DNA of 64,000 nucleotides from Evansella halocellulosilytica (lineage in GTDB: Bacteria; Bacillota; Bacilli; Bacillales; Salisediminibacteriaceae): positions 2,395,370 to 2,459,369 of the forward strand of contig NZ_NIST01000001.1 in assembly GCF_002335745.1 (NCBI RefSeq). The letters run 5' to 3'. The translations under genes and the position numbers were made by a program. Under the pieces are notes generated by a model. That model made no database searches. It was given only the letters and a program-made list of their open reading frames with translations, and was not told where the DNA came from. Below, piece by piece: positions 1 to 7,831 of this stretch; within the stretch, counting starts at the first letter, position 1; the number at the start of each line of letters is the position of its first letter.

Positions 1-801
1 AGCTTACCATCCAAGAATGATGATGAAAGTGATTTTATGTGCTTACACACAATCTGTTTTCTCAGGAAGAAAAATTGAGGCATTACTCAAAGATAGTATT
101 CGTATGATGTGGCTGGCTCAAGGATATGAACCGAGTTATCGTACCATCAATCGATTCCGTGTTCATGAAGAAGTAAAGGAATTATTACGGCAGTGCTTCG
201 TCCAGTTTCGCTGTCAACTTGTGAAAGAAAAATTGATAGAGGAAGAAGCTATCTTTCTTGACGGAACGAAGATCGAGGCGAATGAATCGGGAGTGCACCC
301 CACTTATCACGTATAATATGTACCGTAAGGAGAAGAAAAAGAGGTATAAAAATAACAATTTCAACTCGGCCAATTGGGAATATGACGAGGAAACAGATTC
401 TTTTACATGCCCAAACGGGCAAAAGTTGCTGTTCCGTTACCTATCGAATCGGAAAGATAAAAGTGATTTTACACGAGCATTTAAAGTCTACGAGTGTGAG
501 GATTGTTCAGGTTGCCCATTCCGTTCTCAATGCACTAAAGCGAAAGAAGGCCATAACCGAAAAATACAATATAATGAAAAATGGGAACAGCAAAAGGAAT
601 ATATCAGACAAAAGCTTTCGGATGAGAAAACTGGCGAGATCTACGGTAAACGTAAGATTGATGTGGAGCCTGTCTTCGGATTTTTGAAGGCTAATTTGGG
701 TTTCACTCGTATGTCAGTGAGAGGAAAGAGAAGGTAAAAAATGAATTAGGTTTTGCATTCATGGCGGTGAACTTGAGAAAGTACACCGCCATGAGCAGTT
801 A
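1..801 (+). pseudogene. IS1182-family transposase, internally deleted and frameshifted
   Basis: The reading frame is already open at base 2, so the gene begins left of the window. Positions 2-290 encode the N-terminal DUF772-like part (YHPRMMMKVILCAYTQ, then RTINRFR, then the first catalytic Asp in FLDGTKIEANE). The central part with the second Asp (ADSGYG in the intact copy at 50170) is missing. From about 310 a different frame gives the zinc-ribbon-like C-rich segment (CEDCSGCPFRSQC) and the catalytic Glu region KIDVEPVFGFLKANLGF, and a further frame change near 735 is needed to read the last residues to 801. The element has therefore lost an internal block and cannot make an active DDE transposase. 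A hairpin and an inverted-repeat end follow. Confidence 0.9.
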
Positions 802-831
802 ATGGGACAAGAGATGACGAAAATACAACTA

Positions 832-872
832 AAAAGGTTCCGATCATCTTATTTTGATGATCGGAACCTTTT
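832..872 (+). terminator. Terminal hairpin of the IS1182 remnant
   Basis: A 17-bp stem (AAAAGGTTCCGATCATC and its complement) around a short loop lies just after the transposase remnant. The same placement and form, with different sequence, recurs in the two other remnants at about 1524-1567 and 49374-49421, so it belongs to the element. It can act as a transcription terminator. Confidence 0.75.
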
Positions 873-893
873 ACCAATTACTTCTTAGCTAGA

Positions 894-907
894 TTTGTCC
901 CAGCCTC
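894..907 (+). repeat. Right inverted-repeat end of the IS1182-type element
   Basis: TTTGTCCCAGCCTC matches in reverse complement the element ends at 49343 (GTGGCTGGGACAAAAC) and 51874-51890. It marks the right boundary of the broken element that starts outside the window. Confidence 0.75.
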
Positions 908-1002
908 TTTTTCTACATATTATTCATAAATATGGAGTTTACATATATGTCCAAGTGGAATTGAACGTTGTAGATATTCGATTAGTAAAGGAGGACAATG
1001 GA

Positions 1003-1482
1003 ATGTTCACTTGGTCTGACATTCCAACTTTTATCTGGGCTTTCGCATTCATTCTTCCATTAGTAATGGTCATTCATGAAACAGGACATTATTTAATGGC
1101 CCGACTATTTGGCGGGAAAATTAAGTTTATATTAGGCAGAGGTAAAGTCATTTTTAAAATAGGAGATTTTGAAATTCGACGTGTTTACTTTTTGGATTCT
1201 TGGTGTCAAATTGATGAATTACAATTCAGTAATCGCTGGTCACACGCTCTCGTATACTTCGGAGGTTCACTGTTTAATTTACTAACAATATTAATTTTAA
1301 ACAGTTTAATTTCAAATGGATTTTTGGAACCGCATATTTTCTTTTATCAATTTGTATATTTCTCACTATATTTCATGTTTTTCGCTTTGCTCCCTGTTGA
1401 ATATGGAGAAGGACATCCGAGTGATGGAAAAGCGATTTTTGATGTCCTTCGCTACGGTACGAAAAAAGCACCACTCGAGTAA
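1003..1482 (+). CDS. M50-type (site-2-protease-like) membrane metalloprotease
   Basis: A 159-residue integral membrane protein with an HETGH zinc motif (HExxH) near residue 27 inside the first hydrophobic segment, and a second polar motif GHPSDGKAIFDVLR near the C terminus that fits the place of the second-half Asp motif of M50 proteases. Two more hydrophobic segments lie between. It is shorter than typical SpoIVFB or RseP proteins and has no PDZ domain, so substrate and role are unknown. The ATG at 1003 follows a good AAAGGAGG site; the longer open frame back to 895 would start inside the IS end and is not preferred. It stands alone between two IS1182 remnants. Confidence 0.7.
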   Translation: MFTWSDIPTFIWAFAFILPLVMVIHETGHYLMARLFGGKIKFILGRGKVIFKIGDFEIRRVYFLDSWCQIDELQFSNRWSHALVYFGGSLFNLLTILILNSLISNGFLEPHIFFYQFVYFSLYFMFFALLPVEYGEGHPSDGKAIFDVLRYGTKKAPLE

Positions 1483-1519
1483 CGTTAATGAGAGACTCGG
1501 GGAAAAACAGGCTCATTAA

Positions 1520-1710
1520 AGCAAAAAAAGATTCCGATTATCGTAATTTGATATTCGGAATCTTTTTATATGGTCAAAATCATGTAAATGAAATTTGTGG
1601 ACGAGGCGGTTTACTTTCTCAAGTTCACCGCCATAAGTGCAAACCATTATTTGTTTTTACCTTCTTTTTGCCTCTCACCGACAATTGACTGGAATGCAAA
1701 CTCAAGGTGT
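1520..1710 (-). mobile_element. Decayed 3' end of an IS1182-type element
   Basis: On the minus strand this stretch aligns by eye with the last part of the elements at 1-907 and 49343-49690. It contains the hairpin at about 1524-1567, then the segment complementary to CTTGAGAAAGTAAACCGCC, then the relics of the coding end (GTCGGTGAGAGGCAAAA, as in MSVRGK). No open frame remains. The outer end near 1495 is too changed to delimit. Confidence 0.7.
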
Positions 1711-1769
1711 ACTCTAAAACGGTTGACCGTACGTTAACCTTACCCCATCCTCTTAGTTTGTAACTCATT

Positions 1770-1783
1770 TGTAACCGCTTTCA
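1770..1783 (+). promoter_or_regulatory. cre-like CcpA site before the liv cluster
   Basis: TGTAACCGCTTTCA fits the Bacillus catabolite-responsive consensus (WTGNNARCGNWWWCAW-type). It lies 56-69 bp upstream of the substrate-binding protein gene and overlaps a possible -35 box (TTGTAA at 1769), with a weak -10 near 1792-1798. That position predicts glucose repression of the whole cluster. A LacI-family regulator other than CcpA could also bind. Confidence 0.6.
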
Positions 1784-1838
1784 TATAAAGTGTATTTGTA
1801 ATATTACGAATAATGAATTTAAAGGGGGAAATTGAAAG

Positions 1839-3041
1839 ATGACTATGAAACGGTGGCTCATTGTTCTTGCATTTATGACTACTATGATCCTTGTGTTAAC
1901 TGCTTGTGGGGATCAAGAATCGTCTAGTGAAGATTCACCAATCAAAATCGGTGTCTTAACATCTCAAACTGGTTTGTTAGAAGCATACGGAAATCAAATG
2001 ATAAACGGGTTTGAGATTGGCTTAGATTACGCAACTGATGGAACGAGAGAAGTAGAAGGCCGTGAAATTGAATTAATTGTTCGTGATACACAAACTGACC
2101 CTCAAGTTGCGGTTCAGCAAGCAACAGAACTTTATGAAGATGAAGAAATTGATGTTTTAGTCGGTGCAGCTGATAGTGGAGATACGTTAGCTGTTTTACC
2201 TTTAGCAGAGGCTTATGAACGAATTATGGTCGTTGAACCTGCGGTAGCAGATGCAATTACAGGTGAAGAATGGAACCCTTATATTTTCAGAACTGGTCGT
2301 AACTCATCTCAAGATGCTGTTGCTGGAGCTGCTGCGATTGCTGAGGAAGGGACGAAAATTGCGGTTTATGCACCGAATAATGCCTTCGGTCTAAATGGTG
2401 CTGAAGCCTTTATTGACGCTGCAGAAGATCTTGGAGCAGTAATTGTATTAGAAGAATACCCAGCTATTGATGCTACTGACTTTACAGCAAGTGTTCAGCG
2501 GGTTATCGAAGCTGAACCGGAATATTTATTTGTCATTTGGGCAGGCGCGAACAGTCCGTGGGGGACATTTTCTGATATGGGATTAAAGGATCGAGGAATT
2601 ACGATCTCAACGGGAGCGCCAGATATTGCAGCTCTTCATTTAATGGATGAGCTCATCGGAATGGAAGGCTTCTCTGTTTATCACCATACGCTTCCGGATA
2701 ACGAAGTAAATGATTATTTAGTTGAAGAGCATATGGAACGCCACGACGGAGAGGTACCAGATTTATTTACAGCTGGAGGAATGGCAAGTGCAATGGCTGT
2801 TGTAGAAGGGTTGAAGTTGACTGGTGGTAATGCAGCTGCTGAGGAGCTTCGTACTGCTATGCAAGGAATGGAATTCGAATCACCAAAAGGACCGATGACA
2901 TTTAGAGAAGATGATCATCAAGCATTACAGACATTGTATGCTGTTCGTCTTGAAGAGCATCCGGACTATGATTATCCATTACCCGTTCTCATGAGGGAAC
3001 TTTCCCCAGATGAGACAGCACCACCTGTCAGAAACGAGTAA
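1839..3041 (+). CDS. ABC transporter substrate-binding lipoprotein, Liv/branched-chain amino acid type
   Basis: A 400-residue exported protein with a lipoprotein signal peptide: basic start MTMKRW, hydrophobic core, and lipobox LTAC with Cys at about residue 23, followed by an acidic linker. The mature part opens with IKIGVLTSQTGLLEAYG, the usual start of the type I periplasmic binding fold (Peripla_BP_6), and runs the normal length. It is anchored outside the membrane and delivers ligand to the LivHM permease encoded downstream. AAAGGGGG precedes the ATG. Family members bind amino acids, amides, urea or aromatic and other organic acids, so the ligand cannot be read from sequence; the acyl-CoA ligase in the same cluster favours a carboxylic acid. 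Confidence 0.9.
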   Translation: MTMKRWLIVLAFMTTMILVLTACGDQESSSEDSPIKIGVLTSQTGLLEAYGNQMINGFEIGLDYATDGTREVEGREIELIVRDTQTDPQVAVQQATELYEDEEIDVLVGAADSGDTLAVLPLAEAYERIMVVEPAVADAITGEEWNPYIFRTGRNSSQDAVAGAAAIAEEGTKIAVYAPNNAFGLNGAEAFIDAAEDLGAVIVLEEYPAIDATDFTASVQRVIEAEPEYLFVIWAGANSPWGTFSDMGLKDRGITISTGAPDIAALHLMDELIGMEGFSVYHHTLPDNEVNDYLVEEHMERHDGEVPDLFTAGGMASAMAVVEGLKLTGGNAAAEELRTAMQGMEFESPKGPMTFREDDHQALQTLYAVRLEEHPDYDYPLPVLMRELSPDETAPPVRNE

Positions 3042-3052
3042 GGGGGTTAAGC

Positions 3053-3820
3053 ATGAGCGCATTATTAGAAACGAAAGATTTAACGATAAATTTTGGGGGA
3101 CACACGGCAGTTGATCACGTGTCCCTCACAATTAAAGGAAAAGAATTGAAGTCTATTATCGGTCCGAACGGAGCTGGTAAAACAACTGTCTTCAACTTAA
3201 TCACCGGACAGTTAAAGCCATCGAACGGGCACGTTTATTTCAAAGGAAAAGAAATTGAGCACCTTCATCCTCATAAGCGAACAAAACTTGGAATTGGCCG
3301 CTCTTTTCAAATAACAAATGTCTTTCCAAATTTATCTGTACTAGAAAACGTCCGGTTAGCAATCCAGTCACGTGAGAACATTTTATACAACATGTTTAGA
3401 CACTTTAAATATTTTTCATATTTGGAAGATGAAGCAATGCAATACTTGGAGCAAGTTCAGCTATCACATAAATATGATCACTTAGCATCAGCACTTGCAC
3501 ACGGGGAGAAAAGGAAACTGGAAATTGCTATTTTATTAGCATTAGATTCTGAACTGCTTCTATTAGACGAACCGACTGCTGGGATGAGTGTAGAAGAAGT
3601 CCCAGCCATTATAGAACTAATCAAAAATATCCGTGAAAAAAGAGACAGGACGATTATTCTAATCGAACATAAAATGGATCTCGTTTTAAACTTATCAGAT
3701 TCGATCGCGGTGCTCTTTCACGGAAAATTGCTTGCAGACGGTGATCCCGAGGAAATTATGAAAAATGAACAAGTACAATCTGCTTATTTGGGGGGAGAGG
3801 GGATCGATGCTCATTATTAA
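3053..3820 (+). CDS. livG: Liv-type ABC transporter ATP-binding protein (LivG-like)
   Basis: A 255-residue cytoplasmic ATPase of the high-affinity branched-chain amino acid type. Walker A is GPNGAGKTT at residues 37-45, the signature loop is the LivG-style AHGEKRKLEIA rather than LSGGQ, Walker B is LLLLDEPTAG, and the switch His is in LIEHKMD. It starts 11 bp after the binding protein gene behind a GGGGG site and its end overlaps the next ATPase gene by 14 bp, so the two are translationally coupled. It should pair with the LivF-like protein to power uptake through LivH and LivM. Confidence 0.93.
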   Translation: MSALLETKDLTINFGGHTAVDHVSLTIKGKELKSIIGPNGAGKTTVFNLITGQLKPSNGHVYFKGKEIEHLHPHKRTKLGIGRSFQITNVFPNLSVLENVRLAIQSRENILYNMFRHFKYFSYLEDEAMQYLEQVQLSHKYDHLASALAHGEKRKLEIAILLALDSELLLLDEPTAGMSVEEVPAIIELIKNIREKRDRTIILIEHKMDLVLNLSDSIAVLFHGKLLADGDPEEIMKNEQVQSAYLGGEGIDAHY

Positions 3821-4505
3821 GGAGCTTCAAACGTATATTGAACAGTTTCATATCCTCCAGGGGGTTGAATTTGAAGTCCCTGAAGGTCAAGTCACCGTTG
3901 TTCTGGGGCGAAATGGGGCAGGGAAAACGACAACAATGCGCTCTATTATGGGTCTTACACCAGCAAAAGCAGGTGAAATTATTTTTCAAGGTGAGAATTT
4001 CACCTCTCTTCGACCATATGAAATTGCAAAAAAAGGGATCGGATATGTCCCGGAAGATCAGGATATATTCGGCTCTTTAACGGTTGAAGAGAACATACGT
4101 GTTGCAATGCAAAAAGAAGATGAAGCGACATTGAGCAGGCAAGAGTGGATTTTAAGTTTATTTCCAGACTTAAAAGAAGCGTGGAAACGAAAGGGAGGAA
4201 ACCTTTCTGGAGGACAAAAACAGATGCTTTCGATTGCGAGAGCACTTGTGAATGAAACTCCTTTATTACTTATTGATGAACCTTCTAAAGGACTGGCACC
4301 AATTATGGTAGAGAAAGTCATGGAAGCATTGCAAGTGATTAAAGAAGACACAACTGTTCTTCTCGTCGAACAAAACTTTATGATGGCAAGTAAAATGGGG
4401 GATTATTTTTATATTCTTGATGAAGGACAGACAGTATATCAAGGGGAAATGCAAAAGCTTCGAGATGATCATGAGCTTCGAAAAAAATACTTAGGTATTG
4501 CTTAG
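3807..4505 (+). CDS. livF: Liv-type ABC transporter ATP-binding protein (LivF-like)
   Basis: A 232-residue ATPase, partner of LivG. Walker A GRNGAGKTT is near residue 34, the signature LSGGQKQMLSIARAL near 136, Walker B LLLIDEPSKGLAP follows. The start at 3807 (MLIIKELQTYIEQFHILQGV) is the family's usual N terminus and follows GGGGGAGAGG; a frame open from 3765 would add 14 residues lying within the livG end. It overlaps livG by 14 bp. Its C terminus (KKYLGIA) is typical of LivF. Confidence 0.93.
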   Translation: MLIIKELQTYIEQFHILQGVEFEVPEGQVTVVLGRNGAGKTTTMRSIMGLTPAKAGEIIFQGENFTSLRPYEIAKKGIGYVPEDQDIFGSLTVEENIRVAMQKEDEATLSRQEWILSLFPDLKEAWKRKGGNLSGGQKQMLSIARALVNETPLLLIDEPSKGLAPIMVEKVMEALQVIKEDTTVLLVEQNFMMASKMGDYFYILDEGQTVYQGEMQKLRDDHELRKKYLGIA

Positions 4506-4597
4506 TAAAATAAAAAAACGTTAAGAGTGTGTTCTTCCTATTTGAAAACGTACTTTAATGACTGATTTGGTATGACTTTTAGAAAGAAGGTGAATCC

Positions 4598-5485
4598 ATG
4601 GAACTTCACTTAACCTTAATCTTTAATGGGCTGGCAACTGGAATGCTAATATTTCTTCTTGCTGCCGGGCTTTCTTTAATATTCGGATTAATGTCTGTAT
4701 TGAACTTTGCTCACGGTGCTCTATTTATGTTTGGCGCTTATGCTGGGACTTGGGTATATATCATGCTTGGCGGATGGTCCACTGAATGGAGTTTTCTCTA
4801 TTTTTCATTAGGGCTGGGTGCTGCAAGTGTGATCGGCATTGTTCTCGGGTTCATTGTCGAGCGTACGACAGTGCGCCGAGTATACGGTGACCATTTAAGA
4901 CAAATTTTAGTGACAACGGGTGTCATGCTTGTGATGATGGAACTCGTAAAAGTATTTTGGGGCTCTAATGTCATAAATGTTGGACGCCCGCAAGTATTAA
5001 CAGGAAGTACAGAGTTTATGAACGTGCTTCTTGGTCATTATCGGATTTTTATTATCATCTTCGGGGTAATCGTTCTCGTTGGAATGATGTTGATGCTAAA
5101 AAAATCTAAAATCGGCCTCATCGTTCGAGCAGGGGTAGAAAATAAAGAAATGGTTCAAGCTTTAGGAATTAATGTAAGACGTGTCTTTACTTTTGTCTTT
5201 GTGTTTGGAACAACATTAGCTTGTATTGGAGGTTTTTTGTGGGGACCTTACCAAGGCCAAATTAATCCGAATATGGGACTCGATTTAATGCTCATAGCTT
5301 TTATTGTTGTTGCAATTGGAGGGATGGGAAGTGTTGGTGGTTCAGCAATAGCAGCATTGCTCGTCGGGTTGTCAGAAGCGTATATGGCATACTTTTTTCC
5401 ACCAGGAGCGCTTGCTATTAATATGCTTATTATGGCTGTCGTTCTATTAATTAGACCGACTGGATTATTAGGAGTAACGAGGTGA
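4598..5485 (+). CDS. livH: Liv-type ABC transporter permease (LivH-like)
   Basis: A 295-residue membrane protein with about eight hydrophobic segments, of the BPD_transp_2 permease family. It begins MELHLTLIFNGLATGMLIFLLAAGLSLIFGLM and contains NFAHGALFMFGAY, both hallmark LivH segments, and the late conserved stretch VVAIGGMGSVGGSAIAALLVG. A 92-bp gap separates it from livF with no clear terminator. It forms the membrane channel together with LivM, whose gene starts 4 bp downstream. Confidence 0.92.
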   Translation: MELHLTLIFNGLATGMLIFLLAAGLSLIFGLMSVLNFAHGALFMFGAYAGTWVYIMLGGWSTEWSFLYFSLGLGAASVIGIVLGFIVERTTVRRVYGDHLRQILVTTGVMLVMMELVKVFWGSNVINVGRPQVLTGSTEFMNVLLGHYRIFIIIFGVIVLVGMMLMLKKSKIGLIVRAGVENKEMVQALGINVRRVFTFVFVFGTTLACIGGFLWGPYQGQINPNMGLDLMLIAFIVVAIGGMGSVGGSAIAALLVGLSEAYMAYFFPPGALAINMLIMAVVLLIRPTGLLGVTR

Positions 5486-5489
5486 TCGT

Positions 5490-6566
5490 ATGAAAACAAA
5501 CTTAACTAATCAAAACATCAATCGTGATGGACCAAATTCAGAGATCCGAAGACCTTTTCAACGTCACTTACTCTTGCGTGAACCGAAATATTGGTTTTTT
5601 ATTGTCATTTGTATCGCTATGGCACTCGTTCCGTTATTTGTAAGTGGTACGACGATGTTACTAATCTTAACAAACATTTTTATTCTCGGTGTCTTTGCCA
5701 TGAGCTATGACCTCCTATTAGGCTACACCGGAATTATTTCTTTCGGCCATGCGATGTTTTTTGGAATAGGTGCATACAGCATGGCTTTGTCACTTCGTTT
5801 CTTTGACAGTGCTGAAGTCGGTGTGCTTGTCGCCTTAGGTACGGCAGTAGTCCTTTGCTTTATCGTCAGTTTTATTGTTGGACTGCTGTCATTAAGGTTG
5901 AAGGATACGTTTTACGCATTAATTACATTGGCAGTAGCGACAATTTTTCTTATTACAGCTGAACAATGGCGAGGGTTAACGAGAGGCAGTGATGGATTTA
6001 ACTTTACGGCGCAAATACCGAATGATCTGTTTGGATTTATAAACTTGCTTGACCGGCAAGTGATTTACTATATTGGTCTGCTTTTTATTATTTTGATGTT
6101 TCTTCTATTACGGAGATTCATTTATTCACCAGTCGGAAGGACGTTACAGGCAATAAGGGAAAATGAAGCTCGTGTTTCTTCATTAGGATATCCGGTGTTG
6201 CATTATAAGCTAATATCTAACGTAGTTGCCGGTGTGGTAGCAGGCTTAGCTGGGATTATGTATGCTTTTTCGATTCGTTTTGTGAATCCTCATAGTGTTC
6301 TCGGTGTAGAGCTTACCATTGATGTTCTATTAATGACTGTAATTGGTGGTGTAGGAACATTGATCGGGGCAATTGTTGGAGCAGGGATTATTGAATTTTC
6401 TTCTCATTGGCTCATGAACCTTCGCGATGTGCATCCGATTTTTGAGAGGTGGACGATCTTATTTGGGATCATTTTTATCCTCATCGTCATATTTTTTCCA
6501 GCTGGAATTGTTGGAACAGCAAGACAAAAGTGGGCGAAAAGAAAATCCGGGAGGTTATCGCAATGA
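5490..6566 (+). CDS. livM: Liv-type ABC transporter permease (LivM-like)
   Basis: A 358-residue permease with a polar N-terminal extension of about 30 residues and about nine membrane segments. GYTGIISFGHAMFFGIGAY and the EAA-like stretch VGRTLQAIRENEARVSSLGY are typical LivM motifs; VIGGVGTLIGAIVGA follows near the end. The ATG follows AGGTGATCGT and is only 4 bp after livH. Its stop (TGA, 6564-6566) overlaps the start of the next small gene in an ATGA arrangement. Confidence 0.92.
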   Translation: MKTNLTNQNINRDGPNSEIRRPFQRHLLLREPKYWFFIVICIAMALVPLFVSGTTMLLILTNIFILGVFAMSYDLLLGYTGIISFGHAMFFGIGAYSMALSLRFFDSAEVGVLVALGTAVVLCFIVSFIVGLLSLRLKDTFYALITLAVATIFLITAEQWRGLTRGSDGFNFTAQIPNDLFGFINLLDRQVIYYIGLLFIILMFLLLRRFIYSPVGRTLQAIRENEARVSSLGYPVLHYKLISNVVAGVVAGLAGIMYAFSIRFVNPHSVLGVELTIDVLLMTVIGGVGTLIGAIVGAGIIEFSSHWLMNLRDVHPIFERWTILFGIIFILIVIFFPAGIVGTARQKWAKRKSGRLSQ

Positions 6567-6745
6567 ACCAGCACATCACATCTTACGTTTTACGTATCGT
6601 TCAAACGTACAATGAAAACGGTGAAGAATACAGAATCAAAATTCGGCACGTACAAACGGATGAAGAAACGTATTTACCATCTTTACATGATGTCCCAAGC
6701 TTTATCGAATCACAGTTGAAAAAAGAAACGGAAGAAAAATCATAG
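6563..6745 (+). CDS. Small protein of unknown function in the liv cluster
   Basis: A 60-residue hydrophilic protein (MNQHITSYVLRIVQTYNENG to KKETEEKS) with an alternating pattern suggestive of beta strands followed by an acidic/basic helical tail. I do not recognise the family. The ATG overlaps the livM stop by 4 bp and a GGGAGG site lies inside the livM end, which argues strongly that it is translated. Its position between permease and enzyme genes suggests a cluster-specific accessory role, for example a regulator of the transporter or an enzyme partner; this is inference only. Confidence 0.7.
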   Translation: MNQHITSYVLRIVQTYNENGEEYRIKIRHVQTDEETYLPSLHDVPSFIESQLKKETEEKS

Positions 6746-6799
6746 ATTAAGTATATGTATACTCATTCGATGAGGTTGACGGTTAGGAGGTTGGTCATC

Positions 6800-7831
6800 T
6801 TGAAAATTGAAGGATATGATTCGATCGGAATCGTTAGTTTCGCGACGTATTTACCTAAAGATCGTATGACAGGCAAGGAAATTGCTGATCTGGCTAAACT
6901 GCCTGAAGACGTTGTTGAAAAGAAGCTAGGCATTATTGAAAAAACGATTCCCGGAGAAGAGGATCACACAGTTGAAATGGGAGTTCGTGCAGCAACTAAA
7001 GCACTTAAGAATGCCTCGATTTCATCAGAAGAGATAGATTTAATCATTTATATTGGAGAAGAACATAAAGAGTATCCACTTTGGACAGCGAGTATTTATA
7101 TACAAAAGAGACTTCGGGCAAAAAATGCTTGGGCTTTTGATATTTCGTTACGGTGCTCAACGACGGTTATGGCAATGAAAGTAGCTAAGGCGCTCATGCA
7201 GACAAATGAAAACATTCAAACTGTGCTGCTTGCAGGTGGCTACCGGAATGGTGATTTTATCGATTATACAAATGAGAGAACACGGTTTATGTACAATTTA
7301 GCGGCAGGTGGAGGAGCGATTATTTTAAAAAAATCTTATGGAGTAAACGAATTGCTCGAAACAGAAATAATCACTGATGGAAGTTTTTCTGAGGATGTTT
7401 ACGTACCAGTTGGTGGGACAATAGAACCGTTAACAAAAAGTTTACTAGAATCAAAGAAATATAACCTCGATGTTATAGATCCAGAAGGTATGAAATCACG
7501 TCTGGAAGAAAAATCGCTAAGAAACTTTTTAACCGTAATTCGTGGTTCATTAAAAAACAGTGGATACTCAGAAGATGAGCTTGATTATTTAGCGATCCTC
7601 CATATGAAGAGGTCAGCTCACGATTATGTCATTAATGAGCTGAACTTATCTGAATTGCAGACCTCTTATCTAGATCATATCGGTCATGTTGGACAGTTTG
7701 ATCAATTAATATCACTCGAAAAAGCTGTTAATAGCGGGAATGTACAAGATGGATCAGTGGTTTGCATGGTAAGTGCCGGAATTGGCTATGCCTGGGCAGC
7801 GAATACAATTAGATGGGGGCGGTCAACGTGA
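6800..7831 (+). CDS. 3-oxoacyl-ACP synthase III-like condensing enzyme
   Basis: A 343-residue thiolase-fold protein related to FabH and HMG-CoA synthase. The nucleophilic Cys is residue 119 in FDISLRCSTTVMAMK. In the second half FabH has His and Asn in HQAN and GNT; here those places read LHMKRSAH and GHVGQFDQ, so the canonical Cys-His-Asn triad is changed and the Asn appears replaced by His. Such proteins may condense, hydrolyse or transfer acyl groups rather than start fatty acid synthesis. The TTG at 6800 follows TTAGGAGG with proper spacing; an ATG at 6755 lacks a site. The stop overlaps the start of the ligase gene (GTGA). Confidence 0.8.
   Translation: MKIEGYDSIGIVSFATYLPKDRMTGKEIADLAKLPEDVVEKKLGIIEKTIPGEEDHTVEMGVRAATKALKNASISSEEIDLIIYIGEEHKEYPLWTASIYIQKRLRAKNAWAFDISLRCSTTVMAMKVAKALMQTNENIQTVLLAGGYRNGDFIDYTNERTRFMYNLAAGGGAIILKKSYGVNELLETEIITDGSFSEDVYVPVGGTIEPLTKSLLESKKYNLDVIDPEGMKSRLEEKSLRNFLTVIRGSLKNSGYSEDELDYLAILHMKRSAHDYVINELNLSELQTSYLDHIGHVGQFDQLISLEKAVNSGNVQDGSVVCMVSAGIGYAWAANTIRWGRST

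Noticed and set aside
895-1002. Longer N terminus for the M50-type protein from 895
   Set aside because: It would begin inside the IS1182 end; ATG 1003 has AAAGGAGG at good distance.
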